Source: a virus. From it: 48,290 bases of DNA. The DNA is taken from positions 1 to 48,290 of the IMG/VR virus record IMGVR_UViG_3300046517_000579; one strand, given 5' to 3'. A model generated the notes under the pieces. The model searched no databases. It was given only the letters and a program-made list of their open reading frames with translations, and was not told where the DNA came from. Of the stretch, positions 6,365 through 15,759 are shown piece after piece. Every line of letters starts with the position of its first letter. Position 1 is the stretch's first letter. The position numbers and the translations under genes are program-made.

Positions 6365-8170
6365 ATGGCTGATGGCAGCTATGGCGGCACGGGTAACAAC
6401 GTCAGCATCATGACGTTGAATGATGGTCAACGTCCAAATCCACGCGACATAATTATGTCGTACAAAGAAGCGCAGTCGATACGCTCGCCTTATGAGCAAG
6501 ATTGGAAGATGAATGCAGCGTTCTGCCTGCCACGCCACTATTCAAGCTGGCTGAGCGAAGGGCCGACGATGAACGCGCCGCAGTCGCGCGACGTGAAGCG
6601 CTATGCGTATGACGCGACAGCTTCAAGAGCGCTGCCAAAGTGGAGCGCCATTCTGCGTCGTCTCGCGACGCCTGATGGCCACAAGTGGCAGCGTTTGACG
6701 CCAAGCAATCCCGACTTGCTCAAGAGTTACAACGTTCGTGCGTATTTCGACGTGCTGACAGATTTGTTGTTCTCGTTGCGCTATGATCCGCGTGCGCTGT
6801 TCTCGCAGACGTGTGACGAGACGTATTTGGGGCTGGGCTGCTATGGCACAGCGCCAATACGCATCAAATGGCGCGACAAACGGCCAACCGACCAGAAGGG
6901 TGGTCTAGCGTTCAAAGCAATGCCACTGAAAGATATGTTCCCGCTGGCTGATGGCGACGGGATCATAGACACGATGTTCGTGCGCCTGTGGTACACAGCC
7001 CCACAGATCAAAAAGAAATTCCCTGCGTCGTCCATATGCCCATGTGTGCAGCGCGAGCTATCAAAGCCAATTCCGAGCAATACGCGTTATTTCGAGATTG
7101 TCCACGCGGTGTTCCCGCGTGACGTAGCCCGGTATGATCCAACGACGCTCACGGTCAATCGTCACCCGTTCATTGGCTGTTTCATATGCGTGGAAGAGAG
7201 CGAATACATGGGGCCGGAAGACGGGTTCGCCAGCTTCCCATATCTGGTGCCACGCACGGCAACTGAGCCCGGCCAGTTGTTTGGCTTCTCTCCCGCGCAG
7301 CAAGCCAGCCCGGCAATGGGCACGGTCAACGCGATGAAGAAGACGATGCTGCGCGTTGCCCAGAAGAAAGCAGACCCGACGCTATTAGCGAGCGACGACG
7401 GGGTACTATCCGGGCGTTTGGGGCTGACGCCCGGATACGTAAACTATGGCGCGCTGAACTCGCAAGGCATGGAACTCGTCAAACCACTGGACGTGGGCGA
7501 TCTCAATCCAGCCAAAGACATTCTCGCCGACGAACGCGGCGACATAGACGATGCGTTCTTGGTCAATCTGTTTCAAATACTGATCGAGACGCCAGAGATG
7601 ACGGCAACGGAAGTCATCGAGCGTGTGGCGGAGAAAGCAGCGCTTGCCGCTCCAACGATGGCAAGACTACAGGGTGGTTTCTTGGGGCCAGAGGTTGAGC
7701 GCGATCTGGCGTTGATAGCCGAGAACGCGCCATACCTCATGCCAATGATGCCGCCTGAGTTGATCGAAGCACGTGGAGAATACGAGATTGTTTACACATC
7801 GCCCTTGGCCAAAGGGCTACACGCGGAAGAGGACTCCGGGTTTCTGTATATGGTTCAGTCGTCGATTGAAGTCGCGACGGCGACAGGCGACCCAAGTCCC
7901 TTGGACCACTATAACTTCGATGTGGCCATCCCTGAACTAGCGGAACACCGCTCAGTGCCAACGCGTTGGATGAACACACCGGATCAAGTCGCGCAGCTAC
8001 GCCAAGGCCGGCAGAACCAGCAAGCGCAAGCCCAGATCGCGCAAGCGGCACCGTCGATTGCGAAGATAGCCGTGACGGGTAAACAAGCGCAGCCTGCGGC
8101 AGCGGCGGGCGCTGGCGGTGGTATAACGTCACGTGGTGCAGTCAATTACAGCGGTGGTGCCGGTGGCTGA
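6365..8170 (+). CDS. Portal (head-tail connector) protein
   Basis: A 601-aa protein of the podoviral head-to-tail connector family. The N-terminus (SPYEQDWKMNAAFCLPRHYSS) and the central EPGQLFGFSPAQQASPAMGTVNAMKK region fit this family, whose members form the dodecameric ring at the packaging vertex. A Gln/Ala- and Gly-rich C-terminal tail (residues about 545-601) is typical. It follows the terminase region and precedes a Bbp19-like protein and scaffold, the usual order. ATG at 6365. Confidence 0.93.
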   Translation: MADGSYGGTGNNVSIMTLNDGQRPNPRDIIMSYKEAQSIRSPYEQDWKMNAAFCLPRHYSSWLSEGPTMNAPQSRDVKRYAYDATASRALPKWSAILRRLATPDGHKWQRLTPSNPDLLKSYNVRAYFDVLTDLLFSLRYDPRALFSQTCDETYLGLGCYGTAPIRIKWRDKRPTDQKGGLAFKAMPLKDMFPLADGDGIIDTMFVRLWYTAPQIKKKFPASSICPCVQRELSKPIPSNTRYFEIVHAVFPRDVARYDPTTLTVNRHPFIGCFICVEESEYMGPEDGFASFPYLVPRTATEPGQLFGFSPAQQASPAMGTVNAMKKTMLRVAQKKADPTLLASDDGVLSGRLGLTPGYVNYGALNSQGMELVKPLDVGDLNPAKDILADERGDIDDAFLVNLFQILIETPEMTATEVIERVAEKAALAAPTMARLQGGFLGPEVERDLALIAENAPYLMPMMPPELIEARGEYEIVYTSPLAKGLHAEEDSGFLYMVQSSIEVATATGDPSPLDHYNFDVAIPELAEHRSVPTRWMNTPDQVAQLRQGRQNQQAQAQIAQAAPSIAKIAVTGKQAQPAAAAGAGGGITSRGAVNYSGGAGG

Positions 8171-8519
8171 GCAGAACATTGATGCGGCGGACCCACTTGA
8201 CCCGAGCGATATACACGCGGCCGAACAGCTTGCGTTGGAAACGCGTGAAGAGGTCATTGCGCGTAAACAGGCTAAGCTACGCGCACGACGCGATAGCTAC
8301 AGGCGGCTATTTGCTGGCAATGCTATGCCTGACGACCATGATATTGTGTTGGCTGATCTCAAACGTTTTTGTCGTGGTAGCCAAACTCCATGGGACGCAG
8401 ACCCACGTGTACACGCGCTTCTCACAGGCAGATTTGAAGTTTACAACAGAATAGTCAATCACTTAAATATGTCGTTTGACGACCTGTGGGAAATGCTAGA
8501 AGGACCGAGCAATGAGTAA
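8163..8519 (+). CDS. Bbp19-like phage protein
   Basis: About 118 aa. The core YRRLFAGNAMPDDHDIVLADL, a following RFCRG, then GRFEVYNRIVNHLNMSFDDLW matches the Bbp19-type proteins of Bordetella phage BPP-1 and relatives, whose role is unclear but which lie next to the portal gene. The start used is the GTG at 8163, which overlaps the portal stop by 8 bases; an upstream in-frame GTG at 8133 would add 10 residues. The gene overlaps the start of the scaffold gene by 8 bases. This is one of the better pointers to the BPP-1/Bcep22-like group. Confidence 0.8.
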   Translation: MAEQNIDAADPLDPSDIHAAEQLALETREEVIARKQAKLRARRDSYRRLFAGNAMPDDHDIVLADLKRFCRGSQTPWDADPRVHALLTGRFEVYNRIVNHLNMSFDDLWEMLEGPSNE

Positions 8520-9441
8520 CGGCGGTGGAATAGGCGGCGGTGGCAACGAAGGTGGCGGTGGTGGTCAGTCAGCGCCGGCTGTGCCATGGGCTGGCGCTGG
8601 TGAAAATCAGATTTGGACGATTGGCGATAAGCCATGGTATGAGACGGCAGTGCCGGATGGACCGGCACGTGAGCTATTTCGTGCCAAGAAGTACGCCAAC
8701 CCAGCGGTACTCGCAACGTCGTACGCTGAACTAGAGCGTACCAATGCTTCGCGTGACGACAGCAAGATGGTGCGCTTGCTGGACGACAACGCGAAGCCAG
8801 ACGATGTAAACGCGTTTTATGAGCGCTTGGGGCGACCGAAGACGCCTGAAGGCTACAAAGACGTGAAGTGGGGCGACAACGTTGACCCTGCCATGAAGGA
8901 ATTCGGCACCAATCTGGCGTTCAAGCTGGGTCTAAGCCCGAAGATGGCTGAGACGGTGATGGCGCAAGAATGGAATGCGTTTGTCGGTAAGATGAATGCA
9001 CAAGCTGCTGACGCCGAGAAAACCACAGGTGCGCAAGCACTGGCAACGTTGAAAGCCGAGTGGAAAGGCGATTTCGACGCCAACAAGGCGAAGGGACAAC
9101 AAGTTTTGACCGCACTGAACCGTGCTGGGTTCAGCGAAGCGGATATGTCGGCGCTGGAGAAACACATTGGCGTCGTGCCGGTGGTAAAGCTGCTGGCGAC
9201 CATTGGCAAGCTGTCAGGAGAGGGTAAATTCATGGAAGGCGGTGGCGGTGGTGGACAAGCTGATCCGGCGACGATGACTGCCGAGCAAGCGAAGTCAATG
9301 ATTACGCAGAAATCCATGGATAAGGATTTCCAAAAAACATACATGGGTAAACACGAGCCCGGTCACGATGACGCGGTAAAACTCATGGAGAACTTGTACA
9401 AGAAAGCTGGCCCGCTGATGGGCGGCGCAGCAACACCGTAG
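8512..9441 (+). CDS. Capsid scaffolding protein (putative)
   Basis: A 309-aa protein located between the Bbp19-like gene and the capsid gene. A Gly-rich N-terminus is followed by a stretch containing RPKTPEGY (residues near 110) that is typical of podoviral scaffold or head-assembly proteins, then a highly charged helical middle, a second Gly run and a helical C-terminus. Scaffold proteins guide procapsid assembly and are then lost. Assignment is by position, composition and resemblance. Confidence 0.7.
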   Translation: MSNGGGIGGGGNEGGGGGQSAPAVPWAGAGENQIWTIGDKPWYETAVPDGPARELFRAKKYANPAVLATSYAELERTNASRDDSKMVRLLDDNAKPDDVNAFYERLGRPKTPEGYKDVKWGDNVDPAMKEFGTNLAFKLGLSPKMAETVMAQEWNAFVGKMNAQAADAEKTTGAQALATLKAEWKGDFDANKAKGQQVLTALNRAGFSEADMSALEKHIGVVPVVKLLATIGKLSGEGKFMEGGGGGGQADPATMTAEQAKSMITQKSMDKDFQKTYMGKHEPGHDDAVKLMENLYKKAGPLMGGAATP

Positions 9442-9451
9442 GAGACGATAG

Positions 9452-10075
9452 ATGGCAAAACGTGGCAGAGGCTATGGTTTCGAAGCTGATGAAGCTGATG
9501 CTGGTGCGGCTGACCCCGACGCGCTGCCGCCCGGTGCTGGCTCTGTTACCGTCAAGGACACTGCCGGCAACGACGTTGCGGTGGTGATTACAGCCGAACA
9601 GGCACGTGTATGGTGGGCCAACGTGCCGCCAAAAGCCCGGCTTGAGTATCAGAAGAACTTCGTCAACGCGAATGCGCCAACCGACGATGAACTGGTTGCG
9701 GCATACGTTGACGCGCATGCGCCGGCAACGCCAGAACGCGCGAATGCGTGGTGGGATACGCTGTCAACGGCAGACAAGAAGGCATATCAAGACAGCCTGA
9801 TCGAAAAGCCGGCTGACGACGTACTGGTCAAGCTGTACGACAGCGCACATGCGCTCGAAACGCCAACGGCGCTGGCGGAAGACACACCGCCACGCGTACA
9901 GCCGGCAACGCCCGGCGCAAGCGCGACCAATCCTGATCTGATGTTCAACGACGCAGTGCCGTTGGAAGACGTGCCGCTGTACGCGGGCTCGCCTCGCCGG
10001 CAGTACCAGCCGCCAAATACGACGCTTCCAGAGGGTGCTAGGGCGCGCGGGCAGGAGCGGATGCGGGTTTCCTAG
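9452..10075 (+). CDS. Unknown protein with two internal repeats
   Basis: A 207-aa protein of no recognised family. Residues 49-90 and 95-134 are two copies of one unit: both have a WW pair, a helix with a central K-Y-Q, an LV-x-x-Y segment and end in D-x-A-H. Flanks are Ala/Pro-rich and disordered. It sits between scaffold and capsid, before a strong terminator, so a head-assembly or minor head role is likely. The start is preceded by the AGGAGACGATAG ribosome-binding block, which is nearly the same as that before the tail fibre gene. Confidence 0.7.
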   Translation: MAKRGRGYGFEADEADAGAADPDALPPGAGSVTVKDTAGNDVAVVITAEQARVWWANVPPKARLEYQKNFVNANAPTDDELVAAYVDAHAPATPERANAWWDTLSTADKKAYQDSLIEKPADDVLVKLYDSAHALETPTALAEDTPPRVQPATPGASATNPDLMFNDAVPLEDVPLYAGSPRRQYQPPNTTLPEGARARGQERMRVS

Positions 10076-10144
10076 CGGGGACGAGCGAAAGCGAGCCCAC
10101 GGGGCTCCCAGCCCCCTTCGTGGGCCATAAGCCGACGCTCTTAG

Positions 10145-10185
10145 AGAGCCGGGAGGTATCAGCACCCTCCCGGCTCTTGTTTTTT
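10145..10185 (+). terminator. Rho-independent terminator before capsid gene
   Basis: A perfect 12-bp GC-rich stem (AGAGCCGGGAGG / CCTCCCGGCTCT) with a 9-base loop is followed by TTGTTTTTT. It ends the portal-scaffold transcript and isolates the capsid gene, which presumably has its own promoter. Confidence 0.9.
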
Positions 10186-10212
10186 ACAGAAAACGCGTTT
10201 ATTGCGTAGACA
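10183..10212 (+). promoter_or_regulatory. Candidate promoter for capsid gene
   Basis: TTTACA (10183-10188), an 18-base spacer and TAGACA (10207-10212) follow the terminator directly. The -10 has the TAGANA form also seen in the early-gene promoters near 44.7 kb. The match is weak, but a promoter is expected here. Confidence 0.35.
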
Positions 10213-10320
10213 TACAGGAAGCCTACCCGGACACCTTCCTGTTTCCATGGAATACGATGATCAACCCGTCAACGTGATCCAATCACGTGACACGTTGACC
10301 AGCCACGGAGACAGAAAGTC
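10213..10320 (+). promoter_or_regulatory. Capsid mRNA leader with two inverted repeats
   Basis: The leader contains ACAGGAAG paired with CTTCCTGT (around 10214-10243) and a perfect 9-bp repeat GTCAACGTG / CACGTTGAC (10268-10276 with 10291-10299) that itself encloses CGTGAT/ATCACG. Such 5' structures commonly stabilise abundant capsid mRNA. The ribosome-binding GGAGACAG lies after them. Confidence 0.45.
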
Positions 10321-11265
10321 ATGGCTGAGACAGTAGCTTCCTACTCAATCCCCGAAGCGCACGTATATATGTTCACGGATAATATCCGTGCAACAATCGC
10401 ACGAGCCGGTGGTCTTGTGTACCCGTATGTGTCGATGGGCTCATACGTTGGCGAACGTGTTCAGGTGGTCAACTTCATTGGCCCGGTTGAATTCGTTCAG
10501 CGTGATACGCCATACAGCGACACCAAGCTGACTGAACTCGAACACACGAGCCGTTGGATCAACGGCTTCGAATACGACGTGGCAGTCCTGATCGACAGGC
10601 TTGACACGTTGAAGATGATCTATGATCCGACTTCGCCGTATGTGGATCGTTTCCGGCAGGCACACGAACGGAAACGTGACCAGATCGTGGTGGATCAGTT
10701 CTTTGCGGACGCGAAGGCCGGCAAAGACGCTAACATCGTCATGTCCTACAAGGCCGCGAATACAATTGCGGCAGGAACGCTTGGGACCACGGCGGCTGGC
10801 TTTACGACGGCGAAACTGCGCGCGTTGCGCAAGTTGATGAAGAAGCGCAACCTTGACCTTCGTTCGATCAAGCCGATCATTCTCGTCACCAGCGAGGCAA
10901 TTGACGATCTGATTGGTGACACGAATTCGGCCGGTCAGGGGCTCACAACGTCGTCGGATTACGCGGCCATCAAAGCATTGGTGGACGGCGAGATCAATTA
11001 CTTCATGGGCTTCCAGTTCCAGCCCTTTGAAGACTACAATGCTAGGGGCATTCCTTATCTGGCTGGCTCAACCGTCGTGCGTCAGTCGCCGGCATGGATA
11101 CCGGATGGCATGCACTACGGCACTTGGCAGGACTTGGTTGTCACGATCAGCAACCGGCCCGATAAGAACAACATCAAGCAAATACACGCAACGTTCACAG
11201 CCGGTGCAACCCGGCTGGAGGAAGACAAGGTGTTTGCCATCGCGTGGGACGAGACAGCACCGTAG
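10321..11265 (+). CDS. Major capsid protein
   Basis: A 314-aa protein of the HK97-fold capsid type found in BPP-1-like podoviruses (Bbp17-like). Features: an N-terminal segment, a central region with a DRFRQAHERKRDQIVVDQFF helix typical of the spine region, an LRKLMKKRNLD segment, and a C-terminal domain ending in a β strand with AIAWDETAP. The gene is isolated by a terminator upstream and a hairpin downstream, as expected for a highly expressed capsid gene. The assignment is firm from position and sequence look. Confidence 0.9.
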   Translation: MAETVASYSIPEAHVYMFTDNIRATIARAGGLVYPYVSMGSYVGERVQVVNFIGPVEFVQRDTPYSDTKLTELEHTSRWINGFEYDVAVLIDRLDTLKMIYDPTSPYVDRFRQAHERKRDQIVVDQFFADAKAGKDANIVMSYKAANTIAAGTLGTTAAGFTTAKLRALRKLMKKRNLDLRSIKPIILVTSEAIDDLIGDTNSAGQGLTTSSDYAAIKALVDGEINYFMGFQFQPFEDYNARGIPYLAGSTVVRQSPAWIPDGMHYGTWQDLVVTISNRPDKNNIKQIHATFTAGATRLEEDKVFAIAWDETAP

Positions 11266-11282
11266 TTGTGGCACCGGGCTGC

Positions 11283-11318
11283 GGCTGGGCATAATGCCCA
11301 GCCGTGTCTGTCCGACAC
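11283..11318 (+). other. Tandem hairpins after capsid gene
   Basis: GGCTGGGC/GCCCAGCC (8 bp, loop ATAAT) is followed at once by GTGTC/GACAC (5 bp). No T-run follows, so this is likely an RNA-processing or stabilising element that sets capsid expression above that of downstream genes. Confidence 0.55.
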
Positions 11319-11333
11319 AGAAGGAAGACGAAA

Positions 11334-11816
11334 ATGGCAGTTGTAGTATTCGACCCACTGAGCGCCGCACCGGGTTATTTGAAGCGGCCAATCGACAGTC
11401 ACGGCAAGCTGCGCACAATCTATGGGAAGATGGTGGCAGCGACGCTTGGCGACATTGGCAGCACGATCAACATGGGCGTGCTGCCTTCCGGCGCAGTACG
11501 GCTGCGTTTTGCCGGTTGCAGTATTGTGCATTCGGCGTGGGGTGCTGGCGCGCTGCTTAACATTGGCTATGCGCCATATCGCTACAAGCAGGATCAGAAC
11601 GCAGTCGGTGACGGCATTGATCCCGGCAGCGCAAATGCACTTGGCCCGGCAATTGATATGTCGGCAGCGTCGGTAGCACGTACGGCGTGGCAGGCTGCGT
11701 TGATGAAATACGACTTCTACAGCGTAGCTGGCGTCAGCATCATCGGCACGGTGGCCGGCGCGGTGGTCCCGCAGGCAGCGACTGCCGAATGGTGGATAGA
11801 GTACGTCTACGAGTAA
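11334..11816 (+). CDS. Capsid cement/decoration protein (putative)
   Basis: A 160-aa, β-rich protein encoded directly after the capsid gene, the place of the Bbp16 cement protein in BPP-1. Contents: an N-terminal strand region, a central CSIVHSAWGAGALLNIGYAPY run, a YKQDQNAVGDGIDPG loop and a hydrophobic C-terminal part. A jelly-roll cement role is inferred from position and length, not from a recognised motif. The ATG at 11334 is chosen because AGAAGGAAG lies 6-10 bases upstream; an in-frame codon at 11304 lies inside the intergenic hairpin. Confidence 0.6.
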   Translation: MAVVVFDPLSAAPGYLKRPIDSHGKLRTIYGKMVAATLGDIGSTINMGVLPSGAVRLRFAGCSIVHSAWGAGALLNIGYAPYRYKQDQNAVGDGIDPGSANALGPAIDMSAASVARTAWQAALMKYDFYSVAGVSIIGTVAGAVVPQAATAEWWIEYVYE

Positions 11817-11844
11817 ACGAGACTAGCTATGGGAGCGCCAAGCC

Positions 11845-12462
11845 ATGCCAAGCATGAAAGACATCTGCAACATGGGGCTAGGCAAGCTTGGCGCTTCCCG
11901 CGTCAACAATTTGTCGCCGCCAATCAGTACGTTGGAAGTCAAGTGCGCTGCTGAGTACCCACAGTGGAAAGCCAGCGAGCTACGTAAACGCCGCTGGGTA
12001 TTTGCAACGGTTCTAACCTCGTTAAGCGCGTTAACTGAACCTGCACCGGCTGGTGCTGCGACTGACGGGCGGGTATTCAAGTTTCAGAAGCCCGGCGACT
12101 TGCTGCGCGCAATCAGGCCCAAGAATTGCACGTGGGTACAGCGTGGTGAGTTTTTCTACGATTTTCAAAACACCATTGTGCTTGAATACATTCGTAACAC
12201 GCCTGACAGCGAAGTTACGGACGCGTCGTTTGTCGAGCTACTGGCTTGCCGCGTAGCTGTTGAATGCGCTGAACTTGCAACGCAGTCGCCTACGAAGAAG
12301 CAGTTTGCTGTGACCATGCTTGTGCGCGCCGAAGAAGAAGCTGGCCGGCTGAACGCATTCGTGCTTGACCCGCATGACGTAGATGGTGACGACGGCGCAT
12401 TCACGTGGGACAATGCGCGCGTGATGCCAGAATTCAGTGGCGAACAAGGCAAGTGGTGGTAA
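11845..12462 (+). CDS. Tail adaptor (tail tubular protein A-like)
   Basis: A 205-aa protein resembling T7 gp11-like adaptors: the start MKDICNMGLGKLGASRVNNL, then a W-rich KASELRKRRWVFA helix, a Pro-rich loop, and a DFQNTIVLEYIRNTPD strand followed by helices. This ring joins the portal to the tail nozzle. It is followed immediately by the nozzle-like gene. GGGAGCG serves as ribosome-binding site. Confidence 0.85.
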   Translation: MPSMKDICNMGLGKLGASRVNNLSPPISTLEVKCAAEYPQWKASELRKRRWVFATVLTSLSALTEPAPAGAATDGRVFKFQKPGDLLRAIRPKNCTWVQRGEFFYDFQNTIVLEYIRNTPDSEVTDASFVELLACRVAVECAELATQSPTKKQFAVTMLVRAEEEAGRLNAFVLDPHDVDGDDGAFTWDNARVMPEFSGEQGKWW

Positions 12463-15400
12463 ATGGCTAGAACGTCTCCAATCCATAACGTACTGGAAGG
12501 CGAGTTTTCGCCACTGGCCGAAGGCCGCGTAGATGTTGATCGCTATCCGCGCGCAATGCGCTACATGCAGAACATGGTGCCGTGTCGTACGGGACCGGGC
12601 ATAGGGCGCTCAGGTACGTATTTTGAACGGCAGTGCATTGAGCCTGCTTATGCGTCGAAGATATTGCCATTTGAGTACAATGAAGACGAAACATTACAGC
12701 TTGAATTCGGTCATTATCTTTTACGTTTTCATTACGAATACAACACGATTGCCGCGTATCGCGAAGCGCCGGTCAGCTACGTCGTTAGCGTAAATCCGTT
12801 TACGTTCTATGCGCCAAGCAATAATTTTATTCGTGGCAACCACGTTGTCCTTAGCGGTTTTGCCGCGCAGCTTAATGTCAATGGTCGTATATTCAAAGTA
12901 ACCAACGTTTCCGGTGGCACGGTAACGACAGATGGTGTTGCTGGTACTGACGCCTATGTATGGGGTGGTTCTCCGGTTGCCGCAGTGGTATACGAGATTG
13001 CGACGCCTTACCGGCGCGACGACGTACAAAATATACGTTTAGTTCAGGAACTAAACGTGTGTTATTTGTTCTGCACGAAGACAGATGGCTCTGGCGACTA
13101 TATGCCATACCATCTTGACCGATATGATACGTTCAACTGGACCATGCAGCCCTTTCCGCTTGCGGATGGGCCGTACATGGATATCAATCAAACAACCACG
13201 TATTTGAAACCAACTGGGAATGGTACGTGGATACCAAACATGACCAGTAACGTTGCGCCAGCGCCATTTGTGTGCGCGGCGAGCAGCGAAGTGGTTGGGC
13301 ATGAAGCTTTTCGCGCATTTGACAACGACGTAGACAGCTATTGGGAAGGCAATGCGTCGCAAGAAGGCTGGTTGGAGTACGCGTTTGAAAATGGGTTCAC
13401 GAATTCGTTACCATCGTTTAGCGGGCCAACTAATGGCTTGATGACGATTTCGGCTACGTCGAACGCGTCAGGGCACCCGGCTTGGCAAGCGTCAGACCAG
13501 AGCGCCGCAACATATTGGCAAGCGAGTGCCGCGCTACCACAGTCGTGGTACATCGACCTTGGCGCAGCGCAGACGGTGCGGGAGTACGCTATTCGCGCGT
13601 GTAAGCCGGCTGAGTGGTTTGCGCCAAAGAACTTCACGCTGTCGGGTTCAGCCACGGGAACAGGTGGTCCATGGACAACTGTGGACACGCGCGTTGGCAT
13701 TAAATGGGCCAGTGGCCAGCGTAGACAGTTCACGGTCAAGACGCCGGCTGCATTCCGTTATTACCGTATCAACGTGACAGCGGTTAATAACAACTACACG
13801 GTGGTTAAACACCCGGCAGTTGGTATCAAGGGTAAGAAAGGTTATGTGGCCGCGTATACGACCACGACATCAACAGCGAATGTGTGCGCGTTCACGCAAG
13901 CGCAACTGAGCTATGGCAGCGGTACGCCTAAGTGCGTTGACGGCTATACGATCTATCTTGGTCGTTATAACAAAGGTCAAGACGTGGCTAACCACGCACC
14001 GCGTACGTGGTACTTCGAAGGCTATGACGGTGCAAACTGGCAATTACTCGATAGTCAGCAAGGCTACGAGAGTTGGGGCCAATTCCGCTCAGAATACTTC
14101 CCACTGAAGAACCGCGAAGCCTATAAGAAATATCGTATACGCATAAAAACAGTTCAGCAAGCTGGCGACGTGAACCCGCGTATTGGTAAGCTGGTCATGT
14201 CGTCACCAGACGCGCCACTGCTAACGCTCACACCTACGAGCAAGAATGGCATAAACGATGGGCGAGGCTTCTTGCCTACAGACGTAGGGCGTATGATACG
14301 CGTTCGTGACGCCGACAATATTTGGCGCTGGACGAAGATCACAGCGGTATCGACATCTGATCAGATTTATCTCTCGATGCGTAGCACTGACCCCTTTGTG
14401 CTAAATGCTCAAGTGAAATTCTGGCGACTTGGCTTATGGTCAAATACGACCGGCTGGCCGATATGCGGTGTGCTGCATGAAGACAGACTATGGTGTGCCG
14501 GCGCGGCTGGCTTTCCAGATCACGTAGTTGGCTCGTATGCTGGCCGGCATATGTTCTTTCAGCAAGTCAACAGACTTGACGAAGTGTTGGATGCAAGCGC
14601 GATTGTCATGCGCTGCAATAGTCGGTTCATGTCGCGTATCGTATGGCTGAAGTCAGCCGTTGAAGCGCTACGCGTTGGCACCGGCAAAAACGAATTTGTG
14701 ATATCGACGCCAACGGACGGGGCGCTGACTGCGAGAAACATAAAAGCGCGCATCACCACCCAGCGGGGCAGCTACCCACACGAAAGCATCTTCGTGGACA
14801 ACGAAGTGGTATTTCTGCAAGAAAGCGGTCGTGCGCTGTATAACCTATCGTTTTCGCTGACGACAACGGGCGTGCAGATATACAAATCAACGCTCATGTC
14901 GAAATGGGGCTCGCATCTGCTTCAGCCGCAAGTCGTGCAGATCGTGTATCAGCAAGAGCCGCATAGCGTCATATGGGGCAGGCGTAGCGACGGTTCAGTC
15001 GTTGCAATGACGTATTCGACTGACGATGACATATATGGTGGTCATCGGCACGATTTTGGCGCAACCATCAAAGACCTGTCAACGCTATACAGTCCGACTG
15101 ATAAACAACACGCGTTGTGGATGGTCGCAATGCGGACCATCAACGGCCAAGACGTTCACTACATCGAAAGGCTTTATCGTTTCTGGGATTTTGGCGACGT
15201 GCTGTGGGAAGACGCCACGTACATGGACAGCGCGTTGCGGTATTATGGTACTACGCCGGTCGATAAGGTGTATGGGCTAACCCACCTTGAAGGTCAATAT
15301 TTGAGCGTGCTGGCTGACGGCATAACGTATACGGGACTTGGGCCAGTGACGAATGGCATGCTGGCGCTCTTACGACCAGCTACGTACATCGTTGTTGGGC

Positions 15401-15759
15401 TCCCGTACGTGATACAAGGCGAGATAGTCGCGCCAGAAAGCGGCGCTGGCGACGGTGGCACTGCGCAAGGTAAGTCCAAGCGCCCGCATAGCGTTGTACT
15501 CAGACTATGGCAAAGCGCTGGTGGCGAGGTTGGCCGTTGGGACGAAGATCACGGCGAACTCATGTGGACGCCATGTGAGTACAACTACCCAATGACCGAG
15601 AACATAGATGAGATCGTACTCAGGGACTGCCTGACAAACGTGACCGTGCTACCGGGTGGTTATGGGACGCTGGGCACGGTGGCGTTCAGGCAGACGCAAC
15701 CACTCCCATTCAACGTGGGTGGCGTGTACCCGCAGACATACGTCGAAGACGAGCGATGA
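12463..15759 (+). CDS. Tail nozzle-like protein with discoidin-like domains
   Basis: A 1098-aa tail tube/nozzle protein. The N-terminus (FSPLAEGRVDVDRYPRAMRY, then a C-rich NMVPCRTGPG) is characteristic of podoviral stabilisation/nozzle proteins, and the C-terminal two thirds contain LWCAGAAGFPDHVVGSYAGR and PTDGALTARN segments of the same family. Between residues about 270 and 570 lie F5/8 type C (discoidin)-like domains, which bind surface glycans. One (about 326-450) appears complete: HPAWQASDQSAATYW, then WYIDLG, then FRYYRINV. It sits inside a second that is split into 270-310 and 485-565. The start codon overlaps nothing and follows the adaptor stop directly. Confidence 0.85.
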   Translation: MARTSPIHNVLEGEFSPLAEGRVDVDRYPRAMRYMQNMVPCRTGPGIGRSGTYFERQCIEPAYASKILPFEYNEDETLQLEFGHYLLRFHYEYNTIAAYREAPVSYVVSVNPFTFYAPSNNFIRGNHVVLSGFAAQLNVNGRIFKVTNVSGGTVTTDGVAGTDAYVWGGSPVAAVVYEIATPYRRDDVQNIRLVQELNVCYLFCTKTDGSGDYMPYHLDRYDTFNWTMQPFPLADGPYMDINQTTTYLKPTGNGTWIPNMTSNVAPAPFVCAASSEVVGHEAFRAFDNDVDSYWEGNASQEGWLEYAFENGFTNSLPSFSGPTNGLMTISATSNASGHPAWQASDQSAATYWQASAALPQSWYIDLGAAQTVREYAIRACKPAEWFAPKNFTLSGSATGTGGPWTTVDTRVGIKWASGQRRQFTVKTPAAFRYYRINVTAVNNNYTVVKHPAVGIKGKKGYVAAYTTTTSTANVCAFTQAQLSYGSGTPKCVDGYTIYLGRYNKGQDVANHAPRTWYFEGYDGANWQLLDSQQGYESWGQFRSEYFPLKNREAYKKYRIRIKTVQQAGDVNPRIGKLVMSSPDAPLLTLTPTSKNGINDGRGFLPTDVGRMIRVRDADNIWRWTKITAVSTSDQIYLSMRSTDPFVLNAQVKFWRLGLWSNTTGWPICGVLHEDRLWCAGAAGFPDHVVGSYAGRHMFFQQVNRLDEVLDASAIVMRCNSRFMSRIVWLKSAVEALRVGTGKNEFVISTPTDGALTARNIKARITTQRGSYPHESIFVDNEVVFLQESGRALYNLSFSLTTTGVQIYKSTLMSKWGSHLLQPQVVQIVYQQEPHSVIWGRRSDGSVVAMTYSTDDDIYGGHRHDFGATIKDLSTLYSPTDKQHALWMVAMRTINGQDVHYIERLYRFWDFGDVLWEDATYMDSALRYYGTTPVDKVYGLTHLEGQYLSVLADGITYTGLGPVTNGMLALLRPATYIVVGLPYVIQGEIVAPESGAGDGGTAQGKSKRPHSVVLRLWQSAGGEVGRWDEDHGELMWTPCEYNYPMTENIDEIVLRDCLTNVTVLPGGYGTLGTVAFRQTQPLPFNVGGVYPQTYVEDER

